Below, in pieces: positions 1 to 10,909 of a DNA stretch of 64,000 bases (positions are counted from its first letter, which is position 1; each line of letters begins with the position of its first letter). The notes beneath the pieces are model-generated. The model was not told the DNA's origin. It searched no databases and saw nothing but the letters and a program-made list of their open reading frames with translations. The DNA is from Amyloporia xantha (taxonomy: Eukaryota > Basidiomycota > Agaricomycetes > Polyporales > Adustoporiaceae), in assembly GCA_036971615.1 (NCBI GenBank), contig JAYKKR010000020.1, forward strand, positions 310,001-374,000, given 5' to 3'. The position numbers and the translations under genes are program-made.

Positions 1-765
1 TCACAATTTAACAACAAGCGGGCCATGTAAAAGGTCTACATGAAACATGGCCGACGAAGTAGCTGAACAGTCGGTTGCAGCCTTGTGGTGGGTGAAATAC
101 TGTAATTTCCTGGATGGAATGCCTCGTTCGTTGTGCGGGTGTGTACAGAGAGTGGGAAAGTGGATTGACTTTCTGACGCATACCTCGTGCGCTGGGGTCG
201 TCGCGCACACTAACGCGCCGACCTACGGCCATTCCCAGGAGGCCTTCATCTTTAGATCAGATTGAAGCATCGTAAAGATGCCGAGATGTCTTTCCATAGA
301 TTGAGGGGCTCGTAAGCAGGTAGATGACGGACCGCTTGGCAGTGGCTGGCAACGAATAGGACTACCGCAATGTAGTCAAGTCAAAACGCGGATCTACTTT
401 GCAGCCTGTGATCGAACGAATTTTGAGCGAGCTGGCGCATCGAGCAGCGGTCAGAAGTAGCATTCATGAAAGGGCAGTAGACGCGATGTTATTCATATCG
501 CCTGCTTGTAGCTTTAAGTCCACTCGATTGCTATCGCGTTTTCAGCAAATAAGCGGACAATGTCTGCGGCGAGGATTGTGCATCAACACCATTTAGATCT
601 TGAATATCATTCTGCATGCGGGGGACCGTGATTCGAGCTTAAGCCCAGCGCCAGGAGATATCCGCGTCCAAAATTAAAACCTCATGGGACCCAAGGATTC
701 ATTGAGGCAGTGTCGAGGATTCCTCCCCTTCTTGGGCTGACGTCCAACCAACGCCAGCAGGCGTA
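1..765. other. No gene recognised
   Basis: No reading frame here has recognisable family features or a convincing intron pattern. It holds the upstream region of the hydrolase gene that starts at 766. Confidence 0.5.
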
Positions 766-2454
766 ATGTCCACTACAGCTCGAATATCCAATGTCAGCAG
801 CGAAACCACAAGTGAGCAACTAGTCGAACACTTCCGATCGAAAGATATACCAGTCACTCTCGGCCAGACTCGTGTATCTCTTGTTGCTGGCCCGGACGGC
901 CTCCAGACGGCTGTCTTGACATTCGATAATGAGGCTGGTCTACAGAAGGCTCGGAGCCTCTCGTCACAGGATCGCCAATTGAATGGAAGACAGATTAATC
1001 TGGACAACGGGTTCGATGGGTTTACTGCCCTTTCGGATGGCAATGAGGTTGAGTGAGAGCTTTACTTCCTCTTCTGTATGAAGATGCGTGAGAATGAGAC
1101 TGACCACAGACTGGGCGGAGCAGTATGGTAGCACTCCATGGCTTGAACGGCCATGCCTTCACAACATGGGAATACAGAGAAGGAGATGATCATTTCATGT
1201 GGCTCCGCGATAGCCTGCCGGAACACATTCCTGGTGCTCGCATTCTCACCTATGGCTACAACGCGAATGTCATTTCCGATGTCTCCATCGGCCGACTCCG
1301 GACTTTCGCGGAGACGTTCTTGGAGAATCTCAGACTGGAGAGGAGTTCAGAGAAGGTGAATTGGTTATTTGATAGGTCGCGGAAATGATCTATGCGTTGA
1401 CTAAAGCTGGACTGTAGCACAGAGGAAAACCGCTACTAATTATGGCACATTCCTTGGGTGGCTTGGTTGTAAAACAGGTATGAGAAACTCACCTTGTCGT
1501 GTTTGACATGCGAATGAATACCTTTGAGGCTCTCATTGTCGCCAATAATCGAGCGGACGGGCGATATCAGGACATCGTCGATTCCATTCGTGCGATTGTT
1601 TTCTTTGGGACCCCTCATCGTGGCGGGAATGGTGTCAATGCGGCAAAGTTCGTGGCTGACCTCCTCAAGGCCATCAACATTGAGACTCGCGGGGACCTGC
1701 TTAAAACTCTGGATCCGCGCTCATTGGCTCTGTTCGATCTCACGGATGATTTCCGCCAGGTCGTGGAATTGCTAGGCATAACCATTCACACCTTCTTTGA
1801 GGGAAAGAAGACGAAGGTCGGTCACTGGCCTGCAAAGCGGAATGTTCTGGTAAGTGACATGATACTTGAATTACAGATGTACCTGACGTACGAACAACTA
1901 TAGATCGTGCAAGAGGATTCCGCAATTCTGGGAACAGCCAAGGAGAGGAAAGCTTTGATCAATGCTGATCACTCGCACCTCTGCAAGTTCATGGGCCCAT
2001 CCGACAGTTCCTACACGATTGTGCGCAACGTGACTCATGAACTGATCACCCTCATTACGCCCATTGTTACGTTCCGAAGTGTGTCGACGCAGCCCAGCGC
2101 ACCGCCAGACCTGAAGTATACGAATCTCACGGACCCGGACCAGCTTGGTGGTGAGAGCGCGAAATATCCCGTGCTAGAATGGGGCGGGTATACGTACTGG
2201 GGTGAGGACACGACTTGGTCTCTCCCTTGTACCGTACGGTCTGACTCTGCCCCAAGCTCTCAGCCATCTTGATAATCGGTATGGGATGGTCATTTTAGCG
2301 TACGACGGTCAAGGGCCGAATCGTACAGAGATGGGAAAAGGTAGGAGCCCGCTATGTGCACAGCATCAAGGTGGAATACGGGCGAGTCGAGTTCATTGGG
2401 CAGGGCCGGTTGTCAGTGTCGTTAAATTTGAAAGAGTTGCGAATTCAGCCATAA
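766..2454 (+). CDS. SERAC1-like alpha/beta serine hydrolase, RRM-like N-terminus, 3' frameshift
   Basis: Predicted serine hydrolase of the SERAC1/LipA-like group, probably acting on a lipid or ester. Six exons fit: 766-1047, 1110-1355, 1418-1477, 1529-1849, 1904-2201 and 2257-2454. Residues 1-90 resemble an RNA-recognition motif. The hydrolase follows with a VALHGLNGH start motif, the nucleophile elbow AHSLGG and the FFGTPHRG motif, which are characteristic of the family. The last exon has a small C-terminal module with motifs YDGQG and WEKVGARYV. The frame breaks once, near 2313-2318 (a GGGCC run): one surplus base separates the two halves of that module, and the shifted frame then runs to a stop at 2452. 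The shift may be a real disabling mutation or a sequence error. The hydrolase core lies upstream of it and is unaffected. Family call fairly sure; substrate unknown. Confidence 0.72.
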
Positions 2455-3464
2455 GCTCATTCTTGCGATGTATGCGTGACACACTAACCCTGTCCGATGT
2501 CTGCGCTGACCGCTTTTGTGGCATGTTGTGGGCACATAAAAGCAATCACTGGAATGTGGGACGAGAAAACCTACGCATCATCCGAACACCAGTGCCAGAA
2601 GTGGGCTGCTAACATTGTCGACATGTGCGCAATGCTGTTGTGGTTCGGAAGATACTGAGCGATAATGATATGAGCATTGAATAATGCATGGCGACAAGTG
2701 GTTGTGTCGTGCTGGTAGATTAACTTATAAGCGCATACACAGACCTCCTTTCCTCTCAGGCCTATCTATCTCCATTGCAATGTGATAGGACGCTGGGTAT
2801 ATGTCCGCACAGGCGGTTGACCGGTCAGCTTAAATAGCTACCACAACTGGGGCCGATGACGACAGGAAAGGGCACTGCATGCACTTGGCACAAGAAAAAG
2901 CTCATACAGAGTCGAACAGCGCAAATGTGAACAAGTTGCCAGACGTACCCTTTGACGCCTCCCTACGTCGTCGTCGAGCACACCAGCGCTACAAGACACC
3001 AGAGAACGCCTGGCAATCCTTCGTTCTGGAAACGCCTGTCCTATATCTTCGGGTCGGACTGAATCTTCTGTGAGATGTCGTTCCGTCGTAGATTGAGCGG
3101 CTGCTTGGCAGATGGACGCTTGGCTAGAAGACACCGGTTGCTCACGTAGCTCGTGCGATGTGAGATTACTTCAGTCGATTCCCTTCTCGTTTTGGCAGAT
3201 ACGAGTTGCTTGGCATTGGTCTGACAGACAAGATAGGCTTACGATGAGTGGTTCGAGGATGGGAGGCGGGGATAAAGTGGGAATACAATGGCAGAGCCGG
3301 TGAAGGCCGGGCGGCGCACCGCTCTAACCAGTCACACCATGCATCGTACAAGAATAGCACCATTCCCCTCTCCGTCCTGGCCAGCTCCTCCCGACGCCGC
3401 TCTTTTTCAACCACCATAGAGTGTTTAGGCAGCCTCTCCTCTGTCCTTGTCGGGTGCCCTCACC
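2455..3464. other. Intergenic, no gene recognised
   Basis: Spacer between the hydrolase and the DUF1275 gene. Short frames near 2838-3134 and 2879-3073 have no family features and no supporting splice pattern. The last 100-150 bases are the likely promoter and leader of the gene at 3465. Confidence 0.45.
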
Positions 3465-4638
3465 ATGTCCAACACTACACCAGGCTACGCCGAGACCAAG
3501 GGGGAGAACATCCCTCCCGGCCCTAACTATGCTGAGAACCAGGCCGAGCTCTCTCCTCACCGAAACTCTGTCGATTCACATACGACCGCCATCGATACCG
3601 CACGACTATGGATGGCTCCATCCGTCGTCTTCACCAGAGACCACCTAATGGCTGATGTCAACCCGATCAAATCCACCGTTCCCCTCGCTGCCTTTTGTTT
3701 CATGACCGGGTTTATGTGCGCATACCGCATTCTTCGCGAACCTTGCCCTGATCGTATCGTTCTTGCTCTATAGCGACGCTGTGTGCTTCACCGCTGTATT
3801 CGTATGGGCTGGATTCCAGACAGGGAACACAGTACAGGTGCGCACCCTGCACAGACTGACTGATCTCTCCCCTAACCCTGATGATGCCTGCCAGTTGTCT
3901 CTCGCCATCGCACGTCTGTTCGCGGGCCCACCAGGGCATCGCGACAAGACCTTCCACATATCCGATCAACAAGCCCTCACTTCCCTCCTCACCTTCAACG
4001 GCGGCGCGTTCATTGGCCGTCTCGGCGACCGGATGGGTCCCATGTCTCGAGCATGGCTTATGCTCGGTACTTTCATCCAAGCACTCTTCACAATGGCAGC
4101 GGCGGTCGCCGTGTGGCAGAGTGGACAAATCAGCGTCGCCACCGACCGATACAACCCCGCGTGGACCAATGCGTTGACATTTCGTCGCCATGTTGGCTTC
4201 ATGAGCGCCAGTGTCGGCTTGCAGGGCATCATGGGAAAGCGGGTGAACACACAGTTCTCGACGACCGGTGAGTTATCGCTGTCATCGGTTTCCATCTGTC
4301 CTTCTGTCTGTTGTGTTGCTGCGCGTTTTCCGATTTGACGACGTTGACACTGATCAATATTGTTGCATATAGTCGTGCTGACGACCGTCTGGTGCGAGCT
4401 GATGGCGGACCCGAAGCTCTTCAAGCTGAACCGCTACATTATTTCCCGTGACCACAAGGTCATCGCCATCCTCTCGCTCTTCCTCGGCGGTTTCATCGGG
4501 CGCGCACTCATTGACCAGATCGGCGCTGCGGGTACATTGGGCATCGGTACAGGTATCAGGGTCATCATCGCTGTTTGGTGGTTGTTCGTGCCCGGCAAGA
4601 CTGGCGGGGGGAAGACCAAGAAGCCAGAGTCTGCATAG
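3465..4638 (+). CDS. DUF1275 (YoaK-type) integral membrane protein
   Basis: A 317-residue polytopic membrane protein of the DUF1275/YoaK family, whose transport substrate is not established. Four exons keep frame: 3465-3715, 3774-3837, 3895-4267 and 4373-4638. Recognisable family blocks in order are FMTGFIDAVCF and the FQTGNTVQ motif, GAFIGRLGDR, LMLGTFIQALF, GLQGIMGKRVNTQF and VVLTTVWCELM, then a last pair of helices ending in WLFVPG. The N-terminal ~60 residues are polar and probably cytosolic. One block is odd. Between ALTF and FMSAS the protein reads RRHVG, where the family usually has a hydrophobic VALLA-like stretch. Reading the same bases one position later gives VAML, so a compensating pair of frameshifts is likely. 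Length and splice phases are otherwise normal. It converges on the P450 gene. Confidence 0.85.
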
Positions 4639-5731
4639 AGACATTGTTGAACGTCGTTGGGTCTCGTCTGTCGACAAAAGGGAGGAGTTGGGAAGAGCCT
4701 GACAGTGCAATATTTCTAGTTTCTAGAGCTGCTCATAATGTCGTATGCGTAGAGCGACGGCGGTTTAGAGAGCATTAAGGATGTGGTACTTGACTCCGCG
4801 TCGATACTGTCATTTCTCTTAGGTTACTCGTGTCCTTACATACTCGCTGATTTCGCTTTTTTTTTGTTCAAATGATACTGTACATGACGCGGGTCCGGAA
4901 GGGCTCTGTAAAGTAAACATCTTCTTGGATTGCAACCGACAGATTCAGCACAGCGCAATATAAAGAAAAATGGATATATTTGAAAGAGTAAAACGTCTAC
5001 AAAAACAACCCATTCGAGCACAGGAGAAGCTGTAACACCTCTGGTAAGGAAAAGCATGCCATCGTCGACGTGTCGACGACCCGAGGGGAGGGCATGCGCT
5101 CCAGCTGAGGCGTACCAATAAGATCCTTCTGGGACAAGCGGTAGACTCCTGCGAGAAGAGGAGATTCGGTCGCAGGGGGACAATAGTGCGAGTCCTGAAA
5201 TGAGTGAGGAAACAAAAAACGCGAGAAAGGGGTCTTTTATGCTGTGAGCAGATGTCACGTGTTTTGACAGGCGCTTGTCCTTAACTCCCGGCCCAGGCCG
5301 TCTTGACTCTTTTGCATACTCTCTTTCTCTGCACGATGTGTTAGTCGGTGCTATAGTGCACAGTGGTGTTACTAGGTCATTCCATGTGCCAGAGACCAAC
5401 GCCATTCTACTCAACGAGGTAGTAACATCTGTCCCTTAAGAATTTAACAGCGCTTATTTGAATGTTGTATCCAGTCACTCAATAATGGGGGTATCAAATA
5501 AACTGTATAACGGTCTAGTACAAGTCCACACGCGAACAATATCTACTCGTCTAATCTACGTTCAACTCGAGACTAATATGACAACGCCATTGAAGCAAAG
5601 AAACGGACGGACCTTCTTGAGATGTAAGCGATCAAGTCAGCGTATGCGAATTGCACAACCTAAGATATGATTCAAACACTGGGAACTTCCATATGCAAGA
5701 CGCGTATCAAGTCCGTAATCATACAACGCAA
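4639..5731. other. Intergenic between convergent genes
   Basis: Holds the 3' ends of the DUF1275 gene (+) and the P450 gene (-). A 192-codon minus-strand frame at 4836-5414 is not supported as a gene. Confidence 0.5.
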
Positions 5732-7636
5732 TCAAGCCTTGCCGTGGACACGGGCTTTGTACTTCAGGTATACGTCGATATCCGGCTTCGGCACATTGAA
5801 GAGGCCCATGACAGGCTGAGGCTGCCGCTTCAGCCGCTGCCCTTTAGCGTCAACAAGCTCGATGTCATATTTGTACAACAGCATGGTGACGTAGACCTTG
5901 ATAATGATCTTTGCAAGGCGTTGGCCGGTACAAGGATGAGTCCCTACGAGCGACCGTCAATGCATGATCGTTACGAAATGGCGGAAGTCCTACCGGCGCC
6001 CCAAGCAAGGAACCCAAGGCGACCAGATTTGTTCTGGTCTCGAAGGGGATCGAACTTGTCGGGCTCAGGGTAGAGGTCGCTGTCGAAGTGAGCGTCTTCA
6101 GTCATGTAGAGGATGAAGTCCCCGCGACGGATCGTACGCCCGGACACCTGCACATCGGCACCCACGTTGCGCCTGATGAGAGTGCCGCTCATGATGGTCC
6201 GCAGACACTCGTGCAGGCAGAGGTCGAGTGTGGACAACGACTGTTCCCATGTTTCCAGCGTGACGTCGCTGAGCATGTCTGCCATGTTGGCACCTTGAAC
6301 GTTGTGCGTGTTCACGAAATCGTCGACTTCTTGTCGGGCCTTCGCCATCCATGTCGGATTCTGGCAGAGCATGATGTAGAACCAGCACAAGATGGCGCTC
6401 GTATTGGTATGGGATGCAAAGATGGTCATGATAATCAGCTGAGGAAATGTAGACGTGATTAGCATTGTAGCTAAATTCGACGAAATCACAAGAAACTTAC
6501 AACAGATGCTTGAGTGATGCTGACACCATCATCAAGCAGAGTCTGTAGAACATCCATGTTCGTCTTGCTGTTCTTCTTTCGCTGTTGGAATATCTTCGAC
6601 GACATGCGGTGTAGTTTCAAACCGCCCAGGATACCGCGGAAGCGAGACGGCGTAGGTATCCATGGGAAGATCAAAGCCCGAGGGGTGGAGCTCTCTTGCA
6701 GCCAAGAGAAAGCATGCATAGCTTCAGCCAGCTTCTTTGGGTCGTCAGCAATCTCGTTACCACAGGCAATTCTGCTGGAGATGCTAAAGACGGCCTGAGG
6801 AAGGTTTCAATCGCACAATCATGTGAGATCGTTCAGCGAGCTTACCCGGTCTATGTCGACGTAGGGATTCATGATACCTTCTTTTCCAAGGCTCTCCACG
6901 AGCTGACTGCCGTCTGTGAGGACTGGGTTCAAGACTAAAGAAAGACGATTAGATTAAATACGACTGGATATTAGATAAGGGTGCATACAATGTTCGAGTA
7001 CGTCTGTGCGGATGAATTGCTTCAAGAACCAGCCGAAGCCGTCCTTTCCCTCTTTCTGCTCGCCAGGCACGAGATACTTCATACCCGGATGCTGGGAGAA
7101 GAATGGAGACTATGAAAATCAGCCAAACTGCATCGTGATAGAAGAAGCCTACCAGCAGGAGATATCCATCGAGAAAAGTGAACGCTTTCAAGTTGAAGAA
7201 CGCCTTGCGGGCTTCATACCCAGACACAACCACCACATCATTCTACAAAAAGCACGGTTATGATAGTCCTGAATATAAAAATACAGCATATACTCACATA
7301 TCGCACTTTGAATCTGAACCACGAGCCCGGGAATTGCTTTCGGATCCTGGCGAGGTAGCTATATTCCTTCGTGAAGAATTGAGGAGTACCGAAGTATCGC
7401 AGCCATGGAAGAATCACGTAGTTCCCTGAAGAGCCCGTGGATAGATGTCTGTGTGCGAGGAGGAACTGGACTATGTCCGCGAGCAAAAAAAGGACGATGC
7501 AATATGCGGCGACAACGAGTGCCGTGGCTGGGACCAAGTTAAAGGACCAGTTTCCTGGAAGCTTCACAAGAAGGTCATCATTATTCCGATAGTTCAATCG
7601 GACGGGGGGGAGTGTCGTGAGGTTTGCAACAGACAT
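5732..7636 (-). CDS. Cytochrome P450 monooxygenase
   Basis: A complete, apparently intact microsomal P450 of 529 residues; substrate unknown. Seven exons in transcript order: 7298-7636, 7153-7242, 6989-7109, 6846-6934, 6501-6794, 5994-6438 and 5732-5943, all with GT-AG introns and matching phases. The N-terminus carries a hydrophobic anchor (residues ~30-55, including VVAAYCIVLFLLAD). Further on are the I-helix region (FASHTNTS), the K-helix ExxR (ECLR), the PERF-like YPEPDKFDPLR, and the haem loop WGAGTHPCTG with its axial cysteine. The haem loop has H in place of the usual R and W in place of the usual F, as in CYP51/CYP7-like P450s. It needs a cytochrome P450 reductase encoded elsewhere. 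No biosynthetic cluster partners lie nearby. Confidence 0.92.
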
Positions 7637-8454
7637 GACACAAAACGAGAGACACCTGCAAGTGGGCTTCGCTACCTGACTCTGGCTCGCCTGTGAAGTA
7701 ACTTATACTCCTGAAGACGCTCACTTATACATGGAAGATCAATCAGAGCATACAAAATGGGAAGGGCGAGGGATGTATACCGAACTGTCAAGCATCCGAA
7801 GTATCACGAACAATCGGGCAGCACCCCAAGAATATTAGGACATGCTACTCGTCTGGCAGTGATGCTTATGAAATTGCATATCCTGCGGCGCGATAAGCAC
7901 GTTGGGATCGCGAAAAAGGCGATTCAAGGCGCATGCCACCTGCAGGCAGAGTCGACAGATAGAGCTAGGTATGAATTATGGAGACGGTTTATGGAATGCA
8001 TACGCTGACGCACCGACGGACCTTCCCTTAAAATGTACTTACGTGCTGTGCTGCGGGGTCGCCTTGCCATAAAAGCCTTCGACCGCCATTGGAGTGTTGG
8101 ACAGTTGTCGGTGGATATGCCCATTTCGGATGATCTAGTGAGCATGATCTTTGTTCTAGATCTGACACGCTACGAATCATATTCATTCCAGGGAATCAAA
8201 AGTTTCGTGAACCGGATAGAATCCTTCCTGACTTACGGCGTCACATCAACGTTAACAGCTTGTCTAGACGCCTCACCAGGGACTAGCAGAGGAACTAAGG
8301 TGGCCTTCTGATGCCGAGGGCAGACGCCTGTACAGTCCGACCAACTATCCGATGGCGGACGCATTGGGTAAAAATTTTGATTTGACGTGAACTTGATATC
8401 ACGACCGCTCTCTTGCAATACGTTTACAGTAGCCCGTGAAAGCTACGACTCTGT

Positions 8455-8664
8455 TAGTCTCGTTCCCACGACCTCCCGGAGGATGGGCTTCGCGGTTCTA
8501 CAGGGCTCTCTGCACCCCCCTCCCGTGAGAAATTTCAGGAACGTCAGATTCGTTCAGATTCATCCATCAGTAAAATTGGAACCCAGCTGTGGCGGTGGCT
8601 GACCGAGCGAGCGCAGCGAGGGGGGGGGCAGAGGAGCCCTGTGGAACGTCTGGGTTCGAGACTA
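8455..8664. mobile_element. Short non-autonomous DNA element with 9-bp target duplication
   Basis: A 210-bp element. It starts TAGTCTCG and ends with the inverse, CGAGACTA, and the inner arms are imperfect inverted repeats. A perfect 9-bp direct repeat, CGACTCTGT, sits immediately outside both ends (8446-8454 and 8665-8673). A 9-bp duplication with no coding capacity suggests a Mutator-type MITE, though no autonomous partner is visible. It shares the terminal TAGTCTCG with the larger element at 10458-10909. Confidence 0.72.
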
Positions 8665-8838
8665 CGACTCTGTAACAAAGTCAGCATTCGGCAACCAAGC
8701 TGATTATCAACGCTGCGGCAAGACGAAATGTAGTTGCCAACACTGAACGATGAATCTTCGATCCACGCGTGTTCCGATAGCCGCGCCGGCGGTAATATGA
8801 CGTGAACATCAAGTAATCCTTAGGGTCGAAGATGGACA

Positions 8839-9274
8839 TACTATGCCTACCCAGGCACTCGGCACACCCCCCAAGTCGGCAACCCCGCCATATCACCTTT
8901 CAACCATGTCGATTTCCTTAGTGACTTCATATATACCTAGGTTTTTGTATGCCCACTTTCGCATCGAGCTTGAACGAAAGCGAACGGATGAGTTGTTCAT
9001 GATTCCCTTCTTTTCGAGCAGGTAGGCCGTCTGTCACTCTCGTGAGTCACTGGTCCCCAGCGGACTCCAGTCGGACTTTGAATTTTGAATGCCTGTAGGC
9101 TGTAGACGTTTCTCTGCGTTGCTCGATCACAAGCGTGGTTTGAATAGACTACTCTCCAGCTTGAGAAAGCCGAGCGGACTTCCAAAAGGCGTGCGTTATG
9201 TTCCGTGACAAAACCGTTACTTTTGCGTTACTGCCGACTTGGGGGATGTGCCGAGTGCCTGGGTAGGCATAGTA
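8839..9274. mobile_element. MITE-like element with 43-bp terminal inverted repeats
   Basis: A 436-bp element whose ends, 8839-8881 and 9232-9274, are 43-bp inverted repeats differing at one position. The ends begin TACTATGCCTACCC. The outermost TA on both sides could be a TA target duplication, as left by Tc1/mariner-type transposases. No coding capacity was seen between the arms. Confidence 0.68.
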
Positions 9275-10457
9275 AATACACCAGTTTCTGTCCGCACTAG
9301 CTTGCGCAGTGTCCATCATCACCCGTATTTCGTATGAAAATATCTACAACGCATCCATCATACACAGCGCGCGGCACACATTTGGCCATGCAGTCTCCTC
9401 ATAGTGAATGTTACCGGTATATCCGGACATAGCAGGCAGAGCGAGCGAGATGTGTTGACGTGCAGGAGCCGGATTCCAGGGAAGGATGGGGCGGGCGTAA
9501 CGTGGGGAGAGTAGGTATAAGGTAATGATGCGGATTCATCCATGATCTATACCATCGACGGATATAATGAAAGTAAAAGCGTCGTCACCTCCGGGTACGA
9601 GCAGACGTCCGTTGCTGATTGACATGAGGCAAGACCGACCCATCATGCATCATGTCTTGGCTCACGACAAACACAGACATATCAGGATGAAGTCTCGCAG
9701 GAGATCACAAGAGTAGTTATTGAGAGTTGGATATCGAGGGCCATCAATGTCCTGTCTTGCCTTACTTATTAGGCACTAGCATCTACATATACACAGGAAG
9801 CTCCCATGATATGCGTCATTTATGCGACATGTCGCTAAAAGGCATGAATGGGATCCAAAAAGACGCACCAAGTTGTGCAGACCTGCTACTGTTGAACAAC
9901 TCGAGACAGAATGTTACGACATCCTCTGCTTGAGTGGAGCTACTTAGTTGTGCATAACGTCGGTAGGGGCACTACATATTCCAGACCTGACCGAAAGGCG
10001 TCGCAGAAAGCTGATCGACCTCGGAACGATACTTATCTGCGCGGGGTGTGTGATAAGAATATCGACCGTTCTGGGAGAGCAGCTTTGTTGCCCAGCCAGC
10101 CACGATGCGCCGCACCTCGTTGTCTTCACGAACGATGACGGGGCTACCATAATGAGGGGTTTGTTGAACCGAATAGCGTTGACAAGGACAGGATCCCGAT
10201 CGACCCGGCCCAGACTGCAATATTGCTGCGTCCCTATAGTTTGTTGCCGTACAGCAAAGGAACCTAAATTTCCACCACCCTGAGTGGAGTTCGCCAAACA
10301 TTTCCGACCGAGGGCCATGGAAGGGGCCGATTTCCGACGACATGCAGCATCTGGAATGATCGGGCTAGCGAAGCCTCCTCTGCCTTGTGGAGAGGTCAAT
10401 TATAAGGCTACAGAGTCTGTTCACGGTCGGACATAAGAATTGTGGCTAAGAAGTTCC

Positions 10458-10909
10458 TAGTCTCGGAACCAGCCGTTCGGAGCGTGGAGCGGATTCGAAA
10501 ATCCGGGTGATTCCACGCTCCTGAACGTCTGGTGCATTTACCCCCGTGACTCCTGGGACGGTGACCTGCGTGACCCATGCCCTGCATGCACACCCTGCTG
10601 AGAGCAGTAAGAAATTCACAGAGTCATGTATTTATTGCATAGTTTACACATTTATTTCCTGGTCTAGAACAGAAATAGAGAAAACAATGCCATCTATACA
10701 TCTCAGTCACGAAGTGCTTGAGCAGTGAGCGCCGAGCGCCGAGCGCCTAGCTTGTCACCCGCAGTGCTCGTAGGTGCGCGCGCAGTGTGAGGGTCACGCA
10801 GGTCACCGTCCCAGGAGTCACGGGGGTAAATGCACCAGACGTTCAGGAGCGTGGAATCACCCGGATTTTCGAATCCGCTCCACGCTCCGAACGGCTGGTT
10901 CCGAGACTA
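10458..10909. mobile_element. Long-hairpin element with 119-bp perfect inverted repeats
   Basis: Arms 10458-10576 and 10791-10909 are perfect 119-bp inverted repeats around a 214-bp spacer. The termini read TAGTCTCGG, matching the ends of the smaller element at 8455-8664. The flanking nine bases share only AGAAG, so a target duplication is uncertain. The arms contain nested short palindromes, and the spacer has a small GAGCGCC tandem repeat. Long perfect arms suggest a non-autonomous Mutator-like element or a recent foldback; there is no reading frame inside. Confidence 0.72.

Noticed and set aside
4836..5414. 192-codon minus-strand open frame
   Set aside because: Lies between two convergent genes, low-complexity cysteine/serine content, no family motif and no splice context; treated as chance.
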